From Chlorophyllum brunneum (lineage: Eukaryota > Basidiomycota > Agaricomycetes > Agaricales > Agaricaceae): a stretch of DNA of 64,000 bases. The translations under genes and the position numbers were made by a program. Positions 44,347 through 53,879 of the stretch are shown piece after piece (position 1 is the first letter of the stretch; each line of letters begins with the position of its first letter). The notes under the pieces are model-generated. The model made no database searches. It saw nothing but the letters and a program-made list of their open reading frames with translations, and had not been told where the DNA came from. The DNA lies in the NCBI GenBank assembly GCA_963576785.1, contig OY756150.1:62001-126000 (forward strand). Direction: 5' to 3'.

Positions 44347-47300
44347 TCACTCAAACGTCAAGCCAAGGCAAGGTCGGAATAGATTGAATTTAATTTTGTC
44401 TAAATTCTTTGTGAGAATATTGGTAGGATTTTCAGTGCCTTTCATAGAGAATATTTTAATCTTTCTGTCTTCTACCAAATCACGAATGTAATGGTATTTG
44501 ACGTCGACATGTTTTGATCGTTTTTCTGTTACTGGATTTTTGGCCCAAAATATTGAACCCTCATTATCACCAAAGAGATAAGGGGCTAATGATTGGATAC
44601 CAATTTCTTCCAACAAATTGACAGTCCAAACAAGTTGTCAACTGCAATCTGACAAAGCTATATACTCAGCTTCAGTGGAAGATAATGCAACAGTTTTCTG
44701 TTTCTTACTTAACCAAGCAATAGCTCCGCTGGCTAATAAACAGAAATATCCAGTTACAGATTTACGACTAATTGGATCACCAGCCCAATCAGAGTTGGAA
44801 AAGGTATTAAGGCCTTGCATAGAACTTCCATTATAGGTAATTCTATATTTGCGAGTAGCATTAAGATACTTTAGCAAATATAGGCCTGCATTATAATGCG
44901 CTTTAGTGGGATTGGTTATATGTTGTGATAATTTGACAGTGGTGAAAGCTATGTCAGGCCAACTGCCTATCATCAGATACATGACTGATCCTACTAACTG
45001 TTGATACCTCTTTATGAAGTCAGGTGTCGCTTTTCCTGTATTGGATTCGAAGATAAATCCATTTGGTAATGGAATTTCTTCTTGTCCAATTACTTTAAAT
45101 CGATCAAGGACTTTTCCTAGATAATCCATTTGGTCTAGGGTAATTGATTGGTTTATAGGATTTTGCGAAATTTTCATGCCAAGAAACTCTTTGGTTGGAC
45201 CAAGGTCTCGGCATTCCCATTTCTTCATAAAGAGTGCTCGCTTCTTATGTAGAAGTCTAGAGCCTCTAATTCCGACAAACATTGAGTCATCTACATAGAC
45301 CAGAGCTATAATAAGCTCTTTGGTTTCAGGGTCGTAGTAATAATAGACTCCAGCATCTAGTTTGGATCAGACAAATCCTAGGTCGGCCATTGACTTAGTC
45401 AATTCCTTCCACCATTGTCGTCCGGATTGCTTTAGTCCATAAATGGCTCGGTTTAATTTCCAAACCAAATTACCACGACCTGTATTGAAACCTTCTGAAA
45501 GTTCCATATAGAGTTCTTCATCCAGTTTTCCATAGAGATAAGCAGTTTTAACATCTAAACTGAGCATCTCCCAATCGTTGAGGGCAACGACTGCAAATAT
45601 AAGTCGTGCTGTCTCATAATGGACTACTGGTGAAAATAGTTCATCGTAATCGATTCCCTCTATCTGAGAGAATTCTTTTGCTACTAGTCAAGCACGGTAT
45701 CGACTATCTGATTTGGGTGTAAAAACCCATCTATTTTTGACAGCTTTTCTTCCAGGTGGAAGTTTAGCTAAATCATAAACATGTCTTTCTTTGAGTGAAT
45801 TTAACTCTTCTAAGCACGCTTTCCACCATTTAGATTTCTCTTCTGATGGTAGTTGATTTAGATCCTTGAAAGAAATAGGAACTAATGGTGATTTGACTTT
45901 TTGAGTGCACAGATAATCGATCATCCCTACTCCTCCTTCTCTGCATAAGTCTTCTAATGTAGAAGCTTCATGCTGAGAATGTTTATTGATTATTCCAGGT
46001 TTGGAAGCCTCTGATCGAATTTGTCTAACAAGTCTACTCGTAGAACTTGTTAACTTTGACTTAGGAGGTTGGAACATCTCATAGTCCTAGAGTATTTTGG
46101 TCAGGTACTTTGTAGAACCATAGAAGTTTCCTGGATGTTCAGGTACTTTTCTGGTTCTTTGCAGTCTCTGAGGTATTTCAGGAACCGGTATTTGATCCAA
46201 TTGACCTCGTGGTATAGAAGGACCAGCATCCCGATCATCTTCGACAGGGGTATAGGGTATGAACGGTTGTACATCCGGATCATCTCTTTGAGAAGGCAGA
46301 TGGTTCGGACCTTCAGGGTGATTAGGTGGATCAGTGTATGATAATCCATCACTGTCATCGTTTTCTGGTATTTGTGCTTCTCTTGGTGGAAAGAGAATGT
46401 TTTGCACAATACTATCCCACTCCTCCTGAACATCGGTATCGATATTCGGTGCTTTTCCCTTTCCTTTATTCTTTTTAGGTTCAGGGAAAGGAGTTGGAAT
46501 TTGTCCATGTACAGATCTATAAGTCCTATCTTCTGGAGAACTTCCGGCAGAAGTTCGGGGAATAGGGCTTGGTGGTTTATCAATAGGTAAACCAGTAGAT
46601 GGATCTGGAGCATGGAAGACAATAACTTCTGAAGGTGTACTTCGAGAAGTAGAAGATGATGGTTGGTTCATCCGTTCTTCTCGCTTCTTCCCAACACATT
46701 TAGGGAAGTGTTCTTTGCTGAATACGGCTGTTGGAGATGTATAGATTACATTTCCATTTAGGTGCCTCATAAAACGATAATTTTTCCTGTCTGATGTCCA
46801 ACCAAGGAAAATCATGAGTTCTGACTTCGCTGTCAGTTTATTGTCTCTTATCTCTTTTGGGAGAAAGACATAAGCACCGCAGCCAAAGACTCTCTCCTTG
46901 GAGATGTCTGGAATCTTCTGATTCAACACTTCATAAGGTGTTTTCCACATGAGCCGTGATACCAGTGTTTTATTATAGATATATATCGCATGATCTATAG
47001 AAAACTCCCACCAACCATCAGGAATACAAGCATGATGCCGCATGGCTTCTGCTTTATCCATTAGAGTTCGGTTCAAGTGTTCCACTTGACCATTTTGTTG
47101 GTGTATGTGTGGTGCACTAGTCTCATGTATAATTCCTAATGAGTGCAAATGAGATTGCAACTCGTCAGTTGTATACTCTCCTCCTCTATCAGTGCAGAGA
47201 TATTTTAATTTAGTCTCATATTGAGTCTGAATTAAGACAATGAAATTTTTCATTTCTTCTGTTGCTTCTGATTTCTTATGGAGGAAGTGAATCCATCCAT

Positions 47301-47523
47301 GAGAGGAAAAGTTGTCCATTATGGTCATGACCTATTTAAATTTATGGTAAGAAAGAATTGGAAGTTCAACTAAATCCGAGTAAATTCTTTCGAATGGACA
47401 CTTTGCATATGTAGGGTTCTCTCTAAAGGGTTTCTGGTGCATTTTTCCCTTGGCACAACTGTCACAGACTGGTTTTTGCTCAGGAATCCACACTGGAGTA
47501 AACCCAATCGTATTTTTCCTCAA
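44347..47523 (-). pseudogene. copia pol: integrase, reverse transcriptase, RNase H (with stops)
   Basis: Frame 1 of the minus strand. The integrase zinc-binding part has CDSCAKGKMHQKPF, then the catalytic core (MDNFSSHGWIHFL, TDRGGEYTTDEL, HQQNGQVEHLNRTL). A Pro-rich linker follows, then the reverse transcriptase (WKACLEELNSLKERHVYDL, LDVKTAYLYGKLDEELYME, YVDDSMFVG). RNase H carries SDWAGDPISRKSVTGYF, STEAEYIALSD and KHVDVKYHYIRD. Stops interrupt at 47332, 46087, 45688, 45367 and 44638; several sit where the family has Arg, compatible with CGA to TGA changes. Confidence 0.92.
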
Positions 47524-47529
47524 AATGAT

Positions 47530-48121
47530 TGAGGATACAATTAGAGGGATGTCCTAATCTCACATGTACAACTTTGTAGCCAACGATCGGATCCACAGTC
47601 ATGGCTGCTTGTTCCGAGTGTACAGTTTTGGTGTTAACAAAATGTAAAGTAGTATTACGACTTGCTGAAGAATATGCTTGAAGAACAGCATTTCCTTTGC
47701 TATCAACAACTACTGATTCGTTGGCATCTGTTCTAACAGTTTTGCCATCCTGGCATAACTGTCCCACTGACATTAGTCATTCAGAGGTTCCTTTTAGAAG
47801 GAAGACTAGATATATTAATATCTGCGTTGGTTGAACGCTGTCAGTCTTCCCATTATAGACTCTATGCTTAAGCATAACTGCGCCAAGACCAACCGCATTA
47901 AGGTAGGGGCCTTGTGCTCCTACAGTCTTAATTGGGATCGAAATTTCAAGTTCTTCGAAGTTGATGAAGTCTTCCGCATAAGAGGTATAATGACATGATG
48001 CCCCTGAGTCTAATAACCATACATCACTATATTCTTCTAGTGGTGTTATAATTTGATCATTGCTTAGCAATCGAGATCTAATTTGATCTGGTACTCTTAA
48101 AAACTGATCGGGCATGCACAT
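47530..48121 (-). pseudogene. copia protease and GAG-pre-integrase region
   Basis: DVWLLDSGASCHYT holds the aspartic protease D-S-G site, and VRLGHPSNCILNHF is the GAG-pre-integrase motif. A stop at 47777 separates them. A frameshift near 47525 moves the rest of pol into another frame. Confidence 0.88.
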
Positions 48122-48136
48122 GGAGTAACAAAAAAG

Positions 48137-49339
48137 TTAAGAAGTGTTAAAACACTTCTCATTTATCCATTTGCTCGTAACAACATTATTATGGGATCCT
48201 AAAGATCCCAATAGCATAATTACATGCCTGGCCCCCGATGTTCCTTCCCCTTGCCCTTGCCCTTCTTCTTGTGAAGACAGCCAGTTGGCATATTGGTGAC
48301 AGGACTGTGTATCAGGGTTAGTAAGAGTATCTGAGATCAAATTGATCACATACCCAGCTCCTCCCTTCTTCTTGAAGTCACTCCCATAGTCGGTCAATGA
48401 AAGTCCGAGAGACACCTCAGATTGAAGTGCCGAAGAAAAGGGTTCAGAATTCAGAGACTTCGGGAGAGGCCCAGAAGAGGGTCCTGCAACGTTCGCAGGG
48501 TTCCTGGGGTTGCAGATGTCATAAGCGACATCTTGAGCCGGTGCCATGAGGTTGTCGACCTCCTTCTCGCTCTCAAGCCGTTTGAAGGCCTCATCTACCA
48601 ACACTGTAAGTATGGCAGGTCGCCTGTCAGCAGTCTTGTTCTTCTGAGTAAGAGAGTATCTCTTACTCTGGAAGCACTCCGTTGGAGGGGAGGCCCTAGG
48701 AAGAGGAGGAAATTCCTCTTCATAGGTCCTTACAGCTGGAGCTACTATTTCCTCTCGAGGAGGAAGGTAGAATGGCTGAACCTCTCCGGGTTCAAGCGAG
48801 TCACCCCAGGTGACGGAGTCCATGCTTGGGATCTTTACCACATGGTGCATAGCCAAATTAATTTTCGTCCCAAATTTGGGAGAAACCAATAAGGTATATG
48901 GCAAACCAAGGAGTAAGAGGAAAGAGAAGCGGACGCGAGTCGCATTAATATTGGGATTACTATGCTTTAGGAACCATTTACTCACCCTCGTGTGTCCCTC
49001 ACAGGTATAACCTGGGGGGTGACCAGAAGGAACTGAAGGTGCACTGGGAGGTGTCACCGATCGTCCTTGTTGGGTACAGGGATGAGAGACCTCATGCATC
49101 CGTCGATCATAATGATCAAGGGCACGTTTCTTCGCCATTTGTATGGGCGAAGGACCAGTGACATGGTCGCACCAGATGGTCACCTGTTGAATCCGCAGTG
49201 AGTTCTCAAGAAGGGTAGTAAAACATAAGTTTTGTGCTTCAGCATGCACCTTTTTCTCAAGCTCAGCATGAGCATTCTCTCGTGCCTGCTGGACCTTCTT
49301 GGGATTAACCCAAGTAAGAGGCTTTGGTCTCTCACTCAC
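48137..49339 (-). CDS. Extra 400-codon ORF inside the copia element
   Basis: It lies between gag and protease and in their reading frame, but is itself uninterrupted from ATG 49339. The product is hydrophilic, with Pro/Ser-rich stretches (SVTPPSAPSVPSGHPPGY), VTWGDSLEPGEVQPFYLPPR and TYEEEFPPLPRASPP. I find no zinc knuckle, protease or enzymatic motif. It may be a captured or rapidly evolving gag C-terminal segment. What it does is unknown. Confidence 0.6.
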   Translation of the reverse strand: MSERPKPLTWVNPKKVQQARENAHAELEKKVHAEAQNLCFTTLLENSLRIQQVTIWCDHVTGPSPIQMAKKRALDHYDRRMHEVSHPCTQQGRSVTPPSAPSVPSGHPPGYTCEGHTRVSKWFLKHSNPNINATRVRFSFLLLLGLPYTLLVSPKFGTKINLAMHHVVKIPSMDSVTWGDSLEPGEVQPFYLPPREEIVAPAVRTYEEEFPPLPRASPPTECFQSKRYSLTQKNKTADRRPAILTVLVDEAFKRLESEKEVDNLMAPAQDVAYDICNPRNPANVAGPSSGPLPKSLNSEPFSSALQSEVSLGLSLTDYGSDFKKKGGAGYVINLISDTLTNPDTQSCHQYANWLSSQEEGQGQGEGTSGARHVIMLLGSLGSHNNVVTSKWINEKCFNTS

Positions 49340-49537
49340 TAGTACATGAGTGGTTGGAGGAGCGGGAGCAGGAACAGGTCAAAGCACATCCATGTGCCTC
49401 ATCAGGTCGAAGGGGGTTATTCCCAGACCAGTGTAGCGACGGACCACTGGTTCCGTGGCAGCGGCAAAGCTCGCCATAGCTTCTGCCATGTGGGCCTGAG
49501 GTTTACCCTGGCACTTCTTGGGCTTCTTCTTTTTCTT

Positions 49538-50371
49538 CTAGATGTTAATCCAGGTAGGAGTAGGAGGAGAAGGCTGAGGGGGCTGCCCACTCGGATTGGC
49601 AGGATGGCGAGGACCTCTCGCAGACTGGGCCCTGGTATTGCCTCCAGGGTAGAAGTGGTTCCAGGGTGGTCCAGGGCGAGTCCTAGGGAAGTTGCCCTGA
49701 GGGCGAGCTTGGTAGTTAGCGGTGGTGGCATATGAAGCTTGTTGGTTAGACATGGAGGGTCTGGATCCTTCATGTCTTGACCATTCAGCATTTATAGTGT
49801 GCTGAACTACCTCCCAGGTCATATCTACAACATCGTGATTATTTGCCAATGTTGTTTGGGCCACTGCATTCCAATCCGGTGGTAATGTGTTCAAAGCGAT
49901 CATCGCGCCAAGAACTTCTGGCAATCTTACTTTAGCTGTTTCTAATTGAGAAGCCATTATTCTCAATTCAGCTAGATCCATTGCTGGATCTTAATTCCCT
50001 GAAATGCGCTTTCGCAGCATTCTTTGGAGAATTGAATACACTGTGGCAGGAGAAGGTGTCCCAAAGTGGGTTTTCAAGTCATCCCAGAGGAATCCAGGAG
50101 CGTCATGCCCATGGAGTAATAGGGAATGGGGTAAGGTACCATTAATAACAGCCAATGCCTGACCTCTCAATTGTTCTCTCCTTCTATCTTCCTCCGTTAA
50201 AGCAGCAGGATTTGCAGGAGAGAGATCCTGGTTTGTCACAGTCCATCCGGACTGGTCAGAACCAGTGACAGAAATGAGGGTTAGGGCATCCTGAAGCCTT
50301 CTAGACCAGAACGCATAGTTCTTAGGCCCATTGAGCTTAGGTAAACCAGCGACGATATTATTGGTAGACAT
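49538..50371 (-). pseudogene. copia gag (with in-frame TAA)
   Basis: The minus strand begins MSTNNIVAGLPKLNGPKNYA followed by FWSRRLQDAL, the typical copia gag opening. Then come LWDDLKTHFG and, past an in-frame TAA at 49991, the UBN2-like part (RLPEVLGAMIALNTLPPDWN). A basic Pro/Arg-rich tail runs to a TAG at 49538. No CCHC knuckle is visible. Confidence 0.88.
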
Positions 50372-50519
50372 AATATCTTCGTCGAGTGTATTTCTTTCTA
50401 GAAGAAAATTCTCATATCAGCAATGATCAAATACAAGGATAACTCTGTCAGGTAAAGCCCTATCATCCTATCTCGGTTTAGAGGGGATGATAATGGTTTA
50501 ACCATCAGTAAGGCTACCG

Positions 50520-50531
50520 GGGCCCATAACC
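50520..50531 (-). promoter_or_regulatory. Primer-binding site complementary to the initiator tRNA-Met anticodon arm
   Basis: Directly after the 5' LTR the minus strand reads GGTTATGGGCCC, the complement of GGGCCCATAACC, which is the anticodon stem-loop of initiator tRNA-Met. Drosophila copia and yeast Ty5 use such a half-tRNA primer. The usual 3'-end PBS (TGGTA..) is absent. Confidence 0.8.
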
Positions 50532-51102
50532 TGTTGAGGAAATGACCATAACGAGTTGTTTGCTGGGGGCAGCAGTAAACGCAGTGGGAGAGAACGTAGG
50601 GTCTACTCACCGAGATAATAAGCTTCTATCTGATACCTGTAGAAAGGTAATTCAGACAGACAGATATTATTGATGAAGCGGTTAACATCAGAGGAGTAGA
50701 GGTCAAAGTCAATTAAATCAATGGAGGTGTTGTACTCAAAGAGATAGGCAATGATGAAGAAGTTGTTTGATTGAACAAGATACAGAACTAGCTCTGCTAC
50801 ATGGGGTTTATATACATATTGTAACATAGGCGAGTCATACTACATAAAATACTAGCATTGCATGGATTGTTCCTTATGACTCCCTTTAACTGCGGTGTAG
50901 TGCCTGCAGAGTACTACGGAACGTAGTATCTAGTCATTGGTACTATGTAGAATAATCTATCAAGTACTTATGACTCTCATCGTATACAGAGCAACTCATA
51001 GGAAGTTACTATGGAATGAAGTTACTGGAAAGTAATGGATCAGTCTATTATTATCATAATGACTTCATAGTCTATTTCTAGAATATGTCCGAAACTTCAA
51101 TG
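50532..51102 (-). repeat. 5' LTR of the copia element
   Basis: 571 bp, colinear with the 3' LTR without indels. On the minus strand its outer end reads CATTGAAG where the 3' LTR has TGTTGAAG, so the terminal dinucleotide is altered. Confidence 0.93.
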
Positions 51103-51107
51103 GACTT

Positions 51108-52478
51108 CAAGTTATGACTCAAAATGGTACACAGAAGCATCCCAAGGCAATTGATCCATTATTGAAATATACCAAAATTAGGCTCCACAACAAGGATTGT
51201 AAAACTCTCCAGGGAGACAACCTGGACCTACAAGAGTAAACAGTGATGAAACAACCCCAAAAATATAGACTATACGACCTAAAGTCACATGAAGTCTAAA
51301 TACAATAGTCATGGTATGAGCTTTTCTGGTTGGGGCATAGTAAACCGTTCCATTTTTCACTGGATCAAAATTTTCACGTTGCCCAAAGGAAGTAAGAAGA
51401 CAATCCAGTTAACATACCCACCAACCCCCCTTGGCATGACTTGAGAACACACATGCCACACCCACCGCATTACTAACCAAAGATTAGTATAGTAGAACTT
51501 GTTTGGTCCGTGATAAACATTTTCCAGTGATAAGAAAGGATACACAAGTTACAGCTGCCAAGGGAAAACCTGATGGACATGTTCATCCACTTAGCTTTTG
51601 AAACTGCTGGACTTGTGACTGTGAATATCATTTGGCTATGTTTCAGGTTCCACAAAAGCATTCACGGAACGAGGCGCCAGCTCACTATTTTCTCCTTTGA
51701 TTGTATCTCAATATCGAGGGTATCTCCAGGCTACCGTGATTGGACAGGAAATACCATCATCTACAGACACATTACCTGTGTTCACAAAAGGTTGGCAAAC
51801 CTTTCCGTACCCCCGTTATTCTCTAATGCAGTTTCTACAATAGACCATGACCCGTTACGCACAACACTGCAAGGAGTTTCATTATGGCAATTCAACCACA
51901 CAAGTGAAACAAAAGGCCTGTATTTCGTTATACTTGTTTTTCTCTTCTCAGAACTAGGCTCGATAACAGATATTTATAGATTCATTCCGGAGATAACTTG
52001 GACCCACAATATTAAATGGTGAGCCACACTGAGTCTGCACCCAGCAATCAGAATATGATCCGATCAAGCTTATTCTTCAGTCTTCCTGATACAAACCCCG
52101 GACTTAGAGGTTTCTGATGGTGGAAGATTCATTTCAGGGACACTTGGTTGTAACGAAGGTCAATTGTGAGGTCATACCGGCGAAATTTGCTTTTCTCTGG
52201 TAGAGCTGACATTGAACCGAGATACAGGATCCATAGCTGCTTTGATCACCTATTCTCCAATATGAATCAAACAAGGACATACTTGGAAGGTGTAAGTGCA
52301 TTTTTACTATTCTTTCGAATTCCTAGACTAACAGGGAGCTCAGCATTTTCGGAGCAAGAAAGTGTATATATACTTGAACCATACAATGCCATAGACAGCG
52401 TCATTTACTCAAGTCTCATATCATCCTCCGGGAAACACACACTTTCATCCCCAGAACCCATCAAACAAAGCCGAGAGC
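51108..52478. other. Region between copia and FunK1: hydrophobic minus-strand frames, unidentified
   Basis: On the minus strand, frames at 51557-51357 (WVWHVCSQVMPRGVGGYVNW followed by IVFLLPLG) and 51360-51178 (TMTIVFRLHVTLGRIVYIFG) look like pieces of a membrane protein separated by an intron. I cannot identify the family. The copia element lies about 70 bp beyond their 3' end, so the gene may have been truncated. The rest (51.6-52.4 kb) shows nothing convincing. Confidence 0.35.
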
Positions 52479-53795
52479 ATGGTTAAAAATGTTGGTGCTA
52501 CCCCAATCAAGACCGGCGGGTCATCTGCACATCGCAATACTGATGGACTTGAACCAGCTAAAACGTGAGTTGTACTCAGAACTCTATAACTAGATCCCTA
52601 ACTGCGTTGTAGCAATAGTGACTTGGCACTTAGGATTACAGAGGACTTGGAAAATCAATGGAATCCTCCTGGCATGTCGATTAATAAGGTTATAGAATAT
52701 CTGTGGGACAAAGTGAAGCTGGAAGGGATACCCCAGCTGAATGATCCCACCAATAATGCCATGAGACATATTTTTATCCCCATAGCAAATTCTCTCTCGC
52801 AGACTTTTCAAGCAGATATGTAAGAATTTATCTGAACTGGCGTTCCACAGTAATTGATGCATAGTTGATAGGGCCGTCGTCGAGAGTGATTCTAAGGAGT
52901 CAGCCTATTATGACCTCTTGGAGAAACAATTCACAGCATCCTGGGGCGCTTTGCGTACTGGGGCAGCACCCGGCCAGCTTAGTGCCTTTCTACGTACACC
53001 TCCACCTCGTCTCACACCTGCAGTTAAAACAAAGGCAAGTCTGGGTATAGACGGTTTTCAAAGCGAACGCCAGCCTGATGCCTATATTACGCTTGAAACG
53101 GGGGCCTCAAGGGATGGGGAAAAGAGATTGAATGCAGCTGATCTGGCAGCGTTCATTGAGGTTAAAGGAAGACAAGGCCTCTAACGTTGCCTAGGACATT
53201 TTCGCTTCAGATCCCAAGAGAGGCTGACCTGCCAGATCGGTGGAAAACGACCCTAAATCCCATCGCTACGTTTAAATCTGGTGCGCATCCGAATGCATTT
53301 TCGGGTTGAGACACTTCTAATCCAAAGGTAGCTGGGGAAAAACGAGGTCCGGAAGAGCCTCTCAGCCATGAGCATAGCAGGGACAACGTAGGAGAAAGAA
53401 CTGAGAGTGACAAGACGTCTGGCTCTGACCCTAACAAATGTCCGCTACTCCAGACGGTGCTTTATGCTGGTGAAATGTTATGTAGGGGCCCTTATGCGAA
53501 TGGAAGTTGGGGGTTCGGGCTGATTTACGTTGGTGAGTACCCAAATCGTCAGATGTGTAGTGGTCACGCGCTGATGTGATCCTAGATGCTTTCATATACA
53601 TGGTTATTTACAGCCGCTCACATCTTTTCTTCACGACTGGGTTTAGTATCACCCGGAATCTCCCACACTTTCTTGCTCTTCTGGCCATACTGGACCGTTT
53701 TCGAAAAGAGGACTGGGGGATTATCGAGGAGATCGATCCCACGGTCATCCCACCGACGGAGTCGGAATAGTCACAGACCAAATTCCGGGAAAGAC
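52479..53795 (+). pseudogene. FunK1 kinase, N-terminal half (gene split by LINE insertion)
   Basis: Exons 52479-52564, 52613-52819 and 52872-about 53180 join in phase. They encode MVKNVGATPIKTGG, LALRITEDLENQWNPPG (FunK1 N-terminal domain) and YYDLLEKQFTASWGALRTG, then GIDGFQSERQPDAYITLE. Later blocks read CPLLQTVLYAGEMLCRGPY, ANGSWGFGLIYV and, after an intron, HFLALLAILDRFRKEDWG, with stops between them (TAA 53182; TAG just before the insertion point). The frame then runs into AAATTCCGGGAAAGAC, where the LINE is inserted. The kinase domain continues at 60470. Confidence 0.7.
53780..53795 (+). repeat. LINE target-site duplication, left copy
   Basis: AAATTCCGGGAAAGAC, repeated at 60470-60485. 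The leading A residues cannot be assigned unambiguously because of the poly-A tail. Confidence 0.9.
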
Positions 53796-53879
53796 ATCCC
53801 TTCTTTGACTCTTACCACCACCATCGATTTGTAAAAAGTCGATTATACGGTTGAGAGTACAAGTACTAGGATAAATAAT

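Larger units (their letters stand above)
43742..51102 (-). mobile_element. Ty1/copia LTR retrotransposon, full length, inactivated
   Basis: The element is 7,361 bp with two 571-bp LTRs and GACTT repeated at both edges (43737-43741 and 51103-51107) as the target-site duplication. Minus-strand order is LTR, primer site, gag, an extra ORF region, protease, integrase, reverse transcriptase, RNase H, polypurine tract, LTR; integrase before RT defines copia. Gag through the integrase N-terminus share one frame. A frameshift near 47525 and at least eight in-frame stops inactivate it. Confidence 0.95.

Noticed and set aside
48137..49339. Reading this ORF as an independent host gene
   Set aside because: It is inside the copia element and in the frame of gag and protease, so it is treated as part of the element.
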